A stretch of DNA of 64,000 bases, from contig NZ_RDBP01000059.1 in NCBI RefSeq assembly GCF_008042045.1, positions 2,081 to 66,080 on the forward strand, in the 5' to 3' direction. The notes below the pieces were generated by a model that was given only the letters and a program-made list of their open reading frames with translations, had not been told where the DNA came from and made no database searches. The stretch comes from Streptomyces sp. T39. Lineage in GTDB: Bacteria > Actinomycetota > Actinomycetes > Streptomycetales > Streptomycetaceae. Below are positions 23,835 through 32,079 of the stretch, in pieces (within the stretch, counting starts at the first letter, position 1; each line of letters begins with the position of its first letter). The position numbers were made by a program, and so were the translations under genes.

Positions 23835-24722
23835 TCAGCCCTCGGTGGACGCGAGGTCGAGGTGGGCCAGGCGTCGGGGGTCGGACAGGATGTCGATGGC
23901 GGCGATCCTGCCACCGGTGATGGTGAAGCTCATGACGGACAGCGGTTGACCGTCGAGCGTGTTGACCAGACCGGCGAAGCCGTTGACGAGTGCCGGGCGT
24001 GTGGTGGCGGCGGTGGCCATCCGCTGGAAGGTGTCGAGCTGCCCGGCCACCGCGGACGCGCCGCGGATGGTCCGCAGACCACCGGTGAGAGCACCGCCGT
24101 CCGCGCGCAGCACCACGTCCGGGTCGAGGAGGGCCAGCAGCGCGTCGAAGTCGCCGCCTCGGGCGGCGCTCAGGAAGGCGTCCACCACCCGGCGTTGATC
24201 GGCCCGGTCCGGATCCGGGGGCGGTGTCGTCCCCCGGACCCGCAGACGCGCCCGGCTGGCCAGCTTCTTGGCCGTCGCGGGTGTGCGGTCGACGATCGGC
24301 GCGATCTCCTCGAACGACAGCCCGAACATGTCGTGCAGCACGAAGGCCAGTCGCTCCGCCGGGCTGAGCGACTCCAGCACCACCAGCAGGGCCAGCCCGA
24401 CCGAGTCCGCCAGCAGTGCCTGCTGCTCGGGGTCGGCCCTGTCGTCGTGGCTGATCACCGGATCGGGCAGCCTCGAATCGATCGACTCCTCACCGCGCCG
24501 CTTGCGGGCACGGAGCATGTCGAGACACACACGGCCGATCACGGTCGTCAGCCAACCGCCGAGGTTGTCGATCTTGCGGTCGTCGGAGCCCGCCAGGCGC
24601 AGCCATGCCTCCTGGATGGCGTCGTCCGCCTCGGTCAGGGAACCGAGCATGCGGTACGCCACCGCACGAAGATGCGGCCGGTGCTCCTCGAACCGCACAG
24701 CAAGAAACTCAGGGGGATTCAT
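23835..24722 (-). CDS. ECF sigma factor with SnoaL-like C-terminal domain (ECF41/SigJ type)
   Basis: 295 residues from ATG 24722. Region 2 is FEEHRPHLRAVAYRMLGSL...ADDAIQEAWLRL with W.TTVIGRVCLDMLRARKRR; region 4 is ESLSPAERLAFVLHDMFGLSFEEIAPIV with KLASRARLRVRG. A C-terminal SnoaL-like domain (VVDAFLSAARGGDFDALLAL) includes the DGGGK-equivalent region near RADGGALTGGLR and ends ...NTLDGQPLSVMSFTI. In ECF41 the extra domain modulates activity and replaces an anti-sigma factor. The target gene is probably the CMD protein at 23115, and autoregulation is likely from the shared promoter motif. Confidence 0.88.
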   Translation of the reverse strand: MNPPEFLAVRFEEHRPHLRAVAYRMLGSLTEADDAIQEAWLRLAGSDDRKIDNLGGWLTTVIGRVCLDMLRARKRRGEESIDSRLPDPVISHDDRADPEQQALLADSVGLALLVVLESLSPAERLAFVLHDMFGLSFEEIAPIVDRTPATAKKLASRARLRVRGTTPPPDPDRADQRRVVDAFLSAARGGDFDALLALLDPDVVLRADGGALTGGLRTIRGASAVAGQLDTFQRMATAATTRPALVNGFAGLVNTLDGQPLSVMSFTITGGRIAAIDILSDPRRLAHLDLASTEG

Positions 24723-24757
24723 GATCACAGGCCCTTCTCCGACAGCATCGCCACTCT

Positions 24758-24784
24758 GACGTCCCGCACACGGGAAAGGTGACG
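24758..24784 (-). promoter_or_regulatory. Putative autoregulated promoter of the ECF41 gene
   Basis: Leftward: CGTCACCTT (from 24784), 17-base spacer, CGTC (24761-24758), about 36 bases before ATG 24722. It shares GTCACCTT, spacing and CGTC with 23693-23719. Confidence 0.5.
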
Positions 24785-25442
24785 CTGCATCCGCCGGCCT
24801 CGTTGCCCGGCGGCGCCGGAGGACGCAGAACCGTCTCATTCCCACGTCTGCGCAGACAGCGCCGGTGCTCCGGACTGCTGGAACGCGGACCCGTCGGAAA
24901 CGGATGCCGCGACACCTGCGAGCCGGTTCCAGGGAGCACCCTCTTCCCCTGCACGGCCTCGTCGTCGCGCTCCGCACGTTGGCGACGTACGACCAGCGAG
25001 CCACAGGGGACGAGGCGCCGCGCCCCGAGCCGGCCGGACCACAGGAGCGCTCCGGTGGCCGCGTCGAAGGCGGCAGCATGCAGTTCGGCACCCCGGGATC
25101 TCGTCGCCCGGCGGTTCTCGGTGCCGCCGCTCGCGAGGAGGGCGGCGACGTGGCGCTCGGCCGCCGCAGTCCTGCCCGGGACCCAGTCCTCGGGGAGAGC
25201 CGCCGTCCAGCGGGACGCGCCTGCGCGGTGACCGTTGTCGAGGGCGACGACCCCAGAGCACGGGCTCAGGTGCCGTGCGAGTGCGTCCCCTTCACTCGCC
25301 CTGCCAACCGGTCCGCACTGTTGCGTCGACACGAGTGCCGTCGGCTGCCAAAGGAGGACGGCGCCCGCACGGAGCCGCTTGCGTCCATCCAACGCTTGCG
25401 GCCACTCACCTGCGACCGGACAGATGCAACCGGCCCCCACCG
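24785..25442. other. No intact gene; possible remnant of a PQQ/beta-propeller gene
   Basis: A long leftward frame includes GVVALDNGHRAGASRW, RHVAALLASGGTEN and AAFDAATGALLWSGRLGA, reminiscent of PQQ-like propeller blades (A.D..TG..LW). It lacks a full repeat set and a credible start. I treat it as a decayed gene at most. Confidence 0.3.
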
Positions 25443-26651
25443 TCACATACGGGGAAATTGGACCTCCGGGCGGTCAGCAGAGGGGCCGTCGAGCAGCGGG
25501 CGTGCCATGCCGCGCAGGTGTGTGTCGAAGAAGGCAGCTGTGTAGTCCCGTGTGAGCAGCCACGAGCGCTCGCCCGAGAGCGGCGCCGCTGGGTCGGAGA
25601 GGCCCAGCCGGTCGGCCAGGACCGGCAGGTCCGTGAAGGTGAAGTGCTCGGCCCCGGCGACCGTCAGCCAGCGCTTCCATCCGTCCAGGCGCATCCAGGC
25701 GTCGTGCCAGTCGCTTTCCGGGGCGGCGGGGCCGTGGGTGGCGGAGGTGCCCATCATCATGAACGGCCGCCCTGCCATGCCCGCCCCCGGCAGGGGGGTG
25801 AGGAAGTTGCCGTCCAGGTTCACGCCGGCGCGCACACGCGGGTCGTGCTGCATGACCGCTGCGGCGGCCGCACCCCCGATGGAGTGGCCTGCCACCCCGA
25901 TCCGCCGGGGATCGATCATGCGGGCGAGGGGGAGGCCGCTGTGTCCGTGGGCCGTGCCGGACGATGCCCGGGTCGTCGTCAACCGGTCGATGACGAACGA
26001 GAGGTCATGGGCTCGGCCGACGGCCACCTGCGCCCGCTCCTGGTCGGTGGCGACCGTCCCGCACGCACGGCAGGTGAGCACACGTCCACCCGGGAAGGCC
26101 GTGCCGACGGATTCGTAGGCGTGGTCCACGGCGGCCACGACGTAGCCGCGGCTCGCCAGGTCGTTCGCCAGGGTGGTGAGCGTGGTGCGCGGCATCGAGA
26201 AGCCCGGTGAGAGCAGCACCATCGGGAAGCGGCCGGACGCGGGACGGGCGTCCGCCCGTGCGTGGGTCCGTACACCGCTGACGGCCTCGGCGGGCACGGC
26301 ACCGGCCAGGCCCCGCGCCTCCAGCAGCAGCCGGGCCTCCTCCGGCGTCATGTAGGCCGCCGCAGAGCCCGTTCCGGCACGGGCGGGATAGTGGACCGAC
26401 ACCACCAGTTCTCTGGGAGCCGAGGGCACCCACGGGTCGCGGCGCCGGTCGTCGGACAGGTGCAGGGTGCGCGTCCCGACCGCGTACCGGCCCGCGGGCC
26501 GCGGCAGCTCGATCCCCGCTTCCGACGTGTGGCGGGCGGAGGAGACGGGCAGGGGCGCGGGGGCGGCCGAGGCGACACCCGGACCCGCGGGGGCGAAGGT
26601 GAGCGTCAGGCCGAGCAGGGTGCAGGCGGTGCCGCCACGTCGTAGGTTCAT
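25443..26651 (-). CDS. Secreted alpha/beta hydrolase (PAF-acetylhydrolase/dienelactone-hydrolase-like)
   Basis: 402 residues from ATG 26651. A signal peptide (MNLRRGGTACTLLGLTLTFA, cleavage near ASAAP) is followed by an alpha/beta-hydrolase fold: VSVHYPARAGTG, MVLLSPGFSMPRTTLTTLAN (oxyanion region), YVVAAVDHAYES, nucleophile elbow RIGVAGHSIGGAAAA, acid region GVNLDGNFLTPL and a His in VAGAEHFTFTDLPVLA. This matches Streptomyces lipase/PAF-AH-like hydrolases that act outside the cell. It stands alone, with IS630 debris upstream. Confidence 0.82.
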   Translation of the reverse strand: MNLRRGGTACTLLGLTLTFAPAGPGVASAAPAPLPVSSARHTSEAGIELPRPAGRYAVGTRTLHLSDDRRRDPWVPSAPRELVVSVHYPARAGTGSAAAYMTPEEARLLLEARGLAGAVPAEAVSGVRTHARADARPASGRFPMVLLSPGFSMPRTTLTTLANDLASRGYVVAAVDHAYESVGTAFPGGRVLTCRACGTVATDQERAQVAVGRAHDLSFVIDRLTTTRASSGTAHGHSGLPLARMIDPRRIGVAGHSIGGAAAAAVMQHDPRVRAGVNLDGNFLTPLPGAGMAGRPFMMMGTSATHGPAAPESDWHDAWMRLDGWKRWLTVAGAEHFTFTDLPVLADRLGLSDPAAPLSGERSWLLTRDYTAAFFDTHLRGMARPLLDGPSADRPEVQFPRM

Positions 26652-26719
26652 GGGATCGAACGGTAGGCGGCCTCACCTGCCAACTCGTCACTCGTGAGCG
26701 GTAGTTGTCCGTACGACTG

Positions 26720-27170
26720 CGGAAGGGGGCGGGTCCGCCCAGGGTTGCATACGCGAGCCGGGCGCCCGGTGTGGGAGCAGGGCGGCTTCAGCTGTGGGCA
26801 TCCGCTGCACCGGCGCCACCGGGCCGAAGAGTTCGAGAAGTTCCTCGTCAAGCTCGACAAGGAAGGCCAGGCCGGCCTCGCAATCCACCTGGTGCTCGAC
26901 AACTACACCACCCACAAGACCCCGGCCGTCAAGACCTGGCTACTGGCTCCCCCTCGGCTCCGCCCTCATTGCACACCGACCGGGTCACCCGGCTCGACCT
27001 GGTGGAGCGGTGGTTCGCCAAGCTGATGAACCAACAGATACGGCGGGGCGTCCACGAGAGCGTCCAAGCCCGGGAGCAGGACCTCCGCAATGGGATCGCG
27101 GCACGGCGGCGGCGTACGGAGAGCACTGCGGCCGGGAGTGGGCGCCGGTGTGCAGCGTCTCATCGCGGAC
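26720..27170 (+). pseudogene. IS630-family transposase remnant
   Basis: Segments FEKFLVKLDKEGQAGLAIHL and VLDNYTTHKTPAVKTWL (second catalytic Asp with Asn) are in one frame. LVERWFAKLMNQQIRRGVHE (catalytic Glu) is in another. The N-terminal half and both ends are missing. Confidence 0.8.
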
Positions 27171-27262
27171 CGCTCCCCACGATTACCGCCGAGGTAATCG
27201 CCCTTTCAAGGGCGCTCATCTACGTTGGCGGCCATCACCCCTCAGGACGAAGGAGCCCCGTG

Positions 27263-27658
27263 ATGCCCTCTTACGGCTTCGCACATCTCCGTAGCCGCCG
27301 GAATCACTACGACGTCATCGAGTATCTGGAGCGCATGCAGGCGACCCTCGACCCCTTCGCAGGCCGCTTCGTCATCCACGGTCCTCCGGCGGAAGTCATA
27401 GAGGGCAACTGGCCTGGCAGCATGGTGCTGATCGAGTTCCCCGGTCTGGCCGAAGCCCGCGCCTGGTACGACTCTCCCGCCTACCAGACGATCCTGCACC
27501 TGCGTACCGACCACATCGAAGGCGACCTGCTGCTGATCGACGGTGTCGGGCCGAACTATGACCCGGCCGAACGAGCCCGCAAACTGCGGGAGGAAGCCGA
27601 CGAAGCCGGTCAGTCGACGAGGCAGGACCCACAGCCGCAGGCAACACGCACTCACTGA
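27263..27658 (+). CDS. DUF1330-family protein
   Basis: 131 residues from ATG 27263 with AAGGAG upstream; a GTG at 27260 is adjacent. The ferredoxin-like dimeric barrel of DUF1330 is seen in YGFAHLRSRRNHYDVIEYLE, FVIHGPPAEVIEGNWPGSMV, IEFPGLAEARAWYDSPAYQ and LLIDGVG. These small proteins resemble muconolactone isomerase/EthD folds, and their role is unknown. The last 30 residues form a polar tail. The flanks are transposase debris. Confidence 0.85.
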   Translation: MPSYGFAHLRSRRNHYDVIEYLERMQATLDPFAGRFVIHGPPAEVIEGNWPGSMVLIEFPGLAEARAWYDSPAYQTILHLRTDHIEGDLLLIDGVGPNYDPAERARKLREEADEAGQSTRQDPQPQATRTH

Positions 27659-27989
27659 AGCCGAACCCCTTTGATCGCCCTCCCCACAGCCAGAAGCGGA
27701 CAGCGACTTGGCACTCCAGTAACGCTTCTCCGTTTTCTCTGGTCAAGGGCCTGAGCGTGGGGAGTGTAGTGCTGTGAACCGGATTTGGGCTGGACTTTCG
27801 CGGACCGTCCCGCCAACGGGTGCCCACGCCCGCATGTTTGACAGTGCGCTCCGGGCAATGCGCCGATGTGAGCGACCGTGCATCAGGGAACGCCTGGGAC
27901 AACGATTTTGCTGATCTTGTCCAGCGGGTCGGCGTCAGGTGTACGCGGGCGGGACCCCGGCGGCGGGCGAACACATGACTGCGGCCGCT
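27659..27989. other. Region without a gene
   Basis: No recognisable coding sequence on either strand; probably decayed flanking DNA of the IS701 remnant. Confidence 0.45.
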
Positions 27990-28310
27990 GAGTCCTGGGC
28001 CGGGTCGGCTGCGAGAACAGCTGGCAGCTCGCCGAACACGCGGGTCACGCCATACCGGACGGCCTGCAGCAACTGCTGTCACGCTGCCGCTGGGACCCGG
28101 ACGAGATCCGCGACGACCCGCAGGCCTGCGTCGCCGACCGTCTCGGGGCCGACGGCGGGGCGCTGATCAACGACGACACCGGATTCGCCAAGAGGGGCAC
28201 CACGTCCGCCGCTTCCAGGGCGCGAAGAACGAGTGCGGCCTGGCGACCAGTACGAGTCCGCCGCTCCGTGGGCTGGTACCAGCACATCACACACGCCTCG
28301 ACCCTCGTGC
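27990..28310 (+). pseudogene. IS701-family transposase remnant
   Basis: Frame CENSWQLAEHAGHAIPDGLQ, LLSRCRWDPDEIRDDPQA, DRLGADGGALINDDTGFAK and RGTTSA matches the N-terminal DDE region of IS701 transposases. VGWYQHITHAS matches their C-terminal end, brought close by an internal deletion. The first catalytic Asp is present; the rest of the core is gone. Confidence 0.65.
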
Positions 28311-28788
28311 GGGTTGGCTGGAGCGGAACTCTTCGCCGGTCAGGGTGCCCATGAAGGACCGGTCCTTCGGGGGCCAGGTCCAGCATCCGAGGTACTCGTT
28401 CGTCAACAAGGGTTCGCTGCCGACCGAGAGCAACTGCGGGCGCTGACGGTCACACGGGGCATGGACCTTCCCCGAGCCGCGGGCAACTGCGAGTACGCCG
28501 ACCTGCCGGAGTCGGTGGAAACCGGCTTCGTGCACTGGTCGTTCGAGGGCCCCTTCGAACCCGGCACCACGTACCGCGCCGACCGGGACTCCCCCACCGT
28601 ACGCGCGCGGCTGCGCGACGGCCTGCTCCTCACGAAGTGCTCCGGCCCGCCCGTGGCGATGGGGTCGGCATTCGCGGCGGAGTTGTGCCGCCTGCCAGCA
28701 GTGACGGCGTCCACCGACCGCGTGACCCGCTGCCCCCAGGATCCGCAGGATGACCCCGATCACCGCCCCGCCGCATCGTCCTGGGGGG
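28311..28788. other. Decayed DNA, no supported gene
   Basis: A rightward frame contains LPRAAGNCEYADLPESVETG and FVHWSFEGPFEPGTTY with protein-like composition, but it has no credible start and overlaps the next gene in a high-GC shadow. Left unassigned. Confidence 0.35.
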
Positions 28789-29076
28789 CTACGGGCAGAA
28801 CCAGCCGTCCTGGACCCAACCGCGCCGGTTGATGTCCCCATAGGCGAAGCCGTACACCCAATCGCCGTTGTCCTTCTCGACGAGGAATGTCTGGCCCCGA
28901 TACAGGGTCCCCATCCATGCTCCGTGGGGAGCCGTGACGCGGACGAAGAGGTCCTGCGCGCAGACGGTTTCCCGCTGGCCGACCGTACCGTCGGCGGAGT
29001 AGGCCGGCGTTGCCGTGACGGCGAGGCTCGCCGCCAGGGCGAGTGCCACTGTGGCAGAGGTTCGCAGGCGGATCAT
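28789..29076 (-). CDS. Small secreted SH3-like protein
   Basis: 95 residues from ATG 29076. A signal peptide (MIRLRTSATVALALAASLAV, cleavage near YSADG) precedes a bacterial SH3-type fold: ETVCAQDLFVRVTAPHGAWM, GTLYRGQTFLVEKDNGDWVY and GFAYGDINRRGWVQDGWFC. The two Cys near each end could form a disulfide. Such proteins occur in many Streptomyces; the ligand is unknown. It is followed upstream by a second small secreted protein of similar style. Confidence 0.75.
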   Translation of the reverse strand: MIRLRTSATVALALAASLAVTATPAYSADGTVGQRETVCAQDLFVRVTAPHGAWMGTLYRGQTFLVEKDNGDWVYGFAYGDINRRGWVQDGWFCP

Positions 29077-29118
29077 GGGCTCTCTCGATTCTGCTGGCTG
29101 GAGTTGAGCGGCGTACCG

Positions 29119-29436
29119 TCACCATGATCCGAAGGCGCCGAGGCACTCCCATCGCACGAAGCCCCAGTCGTTGGGGCCGAAGTCGAACGTCGCCGCCCAG
29201 CCGTTGTACACCGGGTGAGCCCCGCGGGTGTGTCCGACCTTGTTGCCACGCTCGAGTGTGCGCTTGAGCCCGACAGGGCCGGTGGAGCTGTCGTAGTTGG
29301 CGTAGAAACTTGCGCTGTCACAGATGATCACCGCATGGTCCGGGACCGTCGGTTCCGCCCCTGCCGGAGTTGCGAGGGCCAGGGTGAGGGCACTGAAGGC
29401 GACGAACGAGAGGGCTGCTCTTACTGGCATGGACAT
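29119..29436 (-). CDS. Small secreted protein
   Basis: 105 residues from ATG 29436; ATG 29430 and 29445 are alternatives. The signal peptide ALSFVAFSALTLALATPAGA is followed by a mature part with IICDSASFYANYDSSTGPVG, RTLERGNKVGHTRG and WAATFDFGPNDWGFVRWECL. Two Cys frame a compact, SH3-like beta domain. It lies 42 bases upstream of the SH3-like gene in the same direction; the two may be co-expressed paralogues. Confidence 0.65.
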   Translation of the reverse strand: MSMPVRAALSFVAFSALTLALATPAGAEPTVPDHAVIICDSASFYANYDSSTGPVGLKRTLERGNKVGHTRGAHPVYNGWAATFDFGPNDWGFVRWECLGAFGSW

Positions 29437-29868
29437 GTCCCCCATGGTGGCTGACGGACGCTGATGCGTCGAGAGTGACCGCCGCGAACCCGAGCGACCG
29501 GGCACGAAGCCGCCCGAATTCGGCGGCTGAGAGGCGGGCCGAGTCCACAAGTCGTATGCCGACTCGCCCAGCGGGTGGGGCGCCAGGACCGGGCAACCGC
29601 CTGCGCGGCCTGCCCCTCCCGTAACCAGCTCTGCCAGCGGTAGGGCTCCCCCGTCGGCGCAGCTTCCATCCCGCGCGCGAGGCCGGCAACCAGCGGCATT
29701 GCGAGTGTCTGCTCAGCTCTTCACTCCAGGCAGGCCGTGGACGACGATCCGGTAGTCCGCATGAGCTGGATCCTCACCATCGCCCAGGTCGCCCATGAAC
29801 ACCACGACGAAAACGCACCTCGCCCAGCAGACCGCGGGCACGGCTGGCGTAAACGCTCCTACCCAGTC
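29437..29868. other. Gene debris
   Basis: A leftward fragment at about 29585-29699 (MPLVAGLARGMEAAPTGEPY, WQSWLREGQAAQAVA) has coding character, but loses its frame near 29585. No complete gene. Confidence 0.35.
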
Positions 29869-30030
29869 CTACGGGGCGCTGCGGATGGTTCGGGCCGCAG
29901 CGATGGCGCCGTCCTGCCCCCCTCGATCGGCGAGCATCTCGCCGTACTCGCCGTCTTGGATCAAAGCGTCGAGTGGCTTCGTGATCGCGTCGCTCAGCTT
30001 GGCTTTGGAGCTGTCAACGGCCATGACGGG
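29869..30030 (-). pseudogene. C-terminal fragment of an ABC transporter solute-binding protein
   Basis: Leftward frame AKLSDAITKPLDALIQDGEY, GEMLADRGGQDGAIAAA, stop at 29869. This is the usual ending of amino-acid-type periplasmic-binding-like proteins (L.DA..KAL..LI.DG.Y..IL..WG). The rest of the gene is absent. Confidence 0.55.
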
Positions 30031-30044
30031 GGGGACGTCCTCGG

Positions 30045-30140
30045 TCAGATCGCGATGTGGTCGAGGGCCCAGTCCGAGTTCCCCATCGAGTGCTCCAGCT
30101 CGACCGCTGTCACTCGGAAGTACTCACCGATCATGCTCAT
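30045..30140 (-). pseudogene. DUF1877 (YfbM-like) N-terminal fragment
   Basis: From ATG 30140: MSMIGEYFRVTAVELEHSM then DWALDHIAI and stop. The opening is the family signature; the remaining 130 or so residues are deleted, joining it to the binding-protein fragment. Confidence 0.55.
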
Positions 30141-31048
30141 GGCCGGACGCTAGGCGCGGCCACTGACATTGATGCTGGTACTCGGGCTCCGGTGGTCGTG
30201 GCTCTGCCACTGACCGGCGTCCTGCCGGGCTGGCTTCAAGGTGGCCTGTCCGGCTGCCGGGAGCTGTTCTCAAGGCTCCGGCCGGGCGGACCATTACCTG
30301 ATATCCAGTACGGGATGCACCACCAGGCGCAGCGGAGCCTCGGTGCGAGGGTGAGCCGGCCCGCTGGGAGCGAGGCGGCGCCGCGCGATCTTCTCAGCGG
30401 CCCGGCAGCGCAGAAAGGGTGGTGCGCATCGCCCGGGGGCGATGGTGCGCGGATCGTGGCAAGCGCCTGCGCGGCCGATCTGCCGGCGCGGGCTTGGATC
30501 CCGAGCACCACCCGGGCGTGCGCCGCCCGCGTCGAAGGTGCAGATGCCAGCCGCCGCCGCGGCCTCGCGTGGGCGTGACGCTCCGCGCGCTCACCCGGCC
30601 GAGAACCAGATCGAGCCACTCTCGCCGGCGCCGAATTCCGGGCGCGACCGAAGAGTTCAAGAACCCTTTCTTCAGGCATCAATCCAGGTCAAAGACCCTT
30701 ACCGTCCGGCCCGCCGTCTGTGGCCGGTGAGGTTCGGGATGACCGGATCACAATGCCGGTTGCTGCGAATTGTCAGTGGCGTGGGGAAGGGTCCGTCCGG
30801 AGAGCACAGCCACACCACGCCGAAGGAGATGGGTGCTGTCGACGCGTCATGCAACCCGCCGCTCGGGGCTTCAGCCCGCTGCCTTCCCCGGACGTGTGAA
30901 TTCGGACGTAGGCAGAGAAGCCGCACAGGCCGACGGTGCTAGCCGTCCGCGTCCCGGTGTCCAGCTTCACTCGGCTCGTCACCCCCGGCTGCCCGTCGCG
31001 GCCCTGCTGTCAGGTGCTCCACCCCTTTCCCGCAACCGAGGAGACGTC
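30141..31048. other. Non-coding or decayed region upstream of the peptide-kinase operon
   Basis: About 900 bases were read on both strands. Frames are Arg/Pro/Ser-rich and typical of shadows. The last 130 bases presumably contain the promoter of the operon beginning at 31049; no clear -10/-35 or operator was recognised. Confidence 0.45.
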
Positions 31049-31198
31049 GTGAATACTGTCCGCTTGGTCCCTCTTCACCCTGTTCTCGAGAACCCTCCTG
31101 CTGCGGCCGCCGAGGCCGTCGCGTTCCGTCGGCCCGTCGACGTGCGCCGCGTCCTGTTCGCCGCAGCATCACGACCGTCATCGGGGTGGGGGGCATGA
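31049..31198 (+). CDS. 49-residue peptide, first gene of the kinase-exporter-NUDIX operon
   Basis: GTG 31049 follows GAGGAGA at the ideal distance, and the stop overlaps the next ATG (ATGA), so translation is well supported. Sequence features: VRLVPLHPVLENPPAAAAEA, FRRPVDVRRVLFAAAS, then a Ser/Pro/Gly/Trp tail (RPSSGWGA). It has no signal peptide and no Cys. Two readings are possible: a precursor peptide (leader then short tail) modified by the kinase and exported by the ABC protein, or a leader peptide that tunes translation of the operon. I do not recognise a family. Confidence 0.5.
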   Translation: MNTVRLVPLHPVLENPPAAAAEAVAFRRPVDVRRVLFAAASRPSSGWGA

Positions 31199-32079
31199 CC
31201 GACCCGACCGCGCTCTCCCCCGCTCTTCTCTCGTGGGCCAGCCGGGTGCTCGGTACCCGGCTTTCGGGCCAGGAGATCTCCCACCCGCGCGAGAGATCCC
31301 GCGCATGCCGGCTCGGCCTGCCCGGGTCCGTCCGCTTCTCCCTGAAGGTCTCCCCCAAGGCCGTCCTGTACGAGCGTGAGACGCTCGCTCTGAGAAGTAC
31401 TGCACCGGCCCTCGGCGTCGGCGACGCACCACAGTTGCGTGCCTCAAGCGCAGAACACCTGGCACTGCTGCTGACCGCTGTCCCGGGGCGGCTACTCACG
31501 GAGCAAACGCTCGCGCCTGCGCAGGAATCGCGGGCGCATCGGCAGGCCGGTGCTCTGCTGGCCCGCTTCCCCGCGGCCGGCGACCTGTCCGGTCCGCGCC
31601 GCGCCGAGGCCGAGCAGGCGCTGCAGGCCCTAGTCGAAGGCGCCGAGGGGCATCTGGCGACGGCCGGGGACCGACTGACCGCGCCGGAACAGACACTCGT
31701 CCGGGAGGGGGCCGGGCCACTGCGGGCCTTGCCGCCTCTCGCGTACATCCACGGCGACGCGTCAAACCGCAGCCCCAAGTGGTCGGGAACCCGGCAGCGG
31801 GCCGGGGGGATCGACTTCGAAAGGTCCCGGCCCGCGACCGCGATGCAGGACTTCGTGCTGAGGGCCTGCTCCACCAGGACCGATCGGCTCGACCTGCGGG
31901 CTGCGTGTCTCCAGGGCTACGGCCGCAACGTCATGCCCGGGAAACAGCACGCCGTGATGGGCCTGGCGGCACTCGACGCGGTGGGTTGCCTGGTCCGGGG
32001 GCCGCAGCTCGACGATGCCGAGGTCATCACACGCGGGCGGCGCTCCCTGGACCGGCTGACGGAGGGGGTGTTCGCATGA
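31195..32079 (+). CDS. APH-fold phosphotransferase
   Basis: 294 residues from ATG 31195. Kinase features: N-lobe RFSLKVSPKAVLYERETLAL with the ATP-binding Lys and its Glu, hinge LALLLTAVPGRLL, catalytic loop YIHGDASNRS (Asp and Asn), and metal-binding GIDFERSRPATAMQDF. The fold is that of aminoglycoside/choline/homoserine kinases; the substrate is unknown. Because it is coupled by ATGA overlaps to the peptide before it and the ABC exporter after it, a small molecule or peptide made and exported here is a better guess than antibiotic resistance alone. Confidence 0.75.
   Translation: MTDPTALSPALLSWASRVLGTRLSGQEISHPRERSRACRLGLPGSVRFSLKVSPKAVLYERETLALRSTAPALGVGDAPQLRASSAEHLALLLTAVPGRLLTEQTLAPAQESRAHRQAGALLARFPAAGDLSGPRRAEAEQALQALVEGAEGHLATAGDRLTAPEQTLVREGAGPLRALPPLAYIHGDASNRSPKWSGTRQRAGGIDFERSRPATAMQDFVLRACSTRTDRLDLRAACLQGYGRNVMPGKQHAVMGLAALDAVGCLVRGPQLDDAEVITRGRRSLDRLTEGVFA

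Noticed and set aside
31195-32079. Simple aminoglycoside-resistance kinase
   Set aside because: The translational coupling to a peptide and an exporter, and the absence of any aminoglycoside biosynthetic gene, make a resistance-only call unsupported; kept as an APH-fold kinase of unknown substrate.
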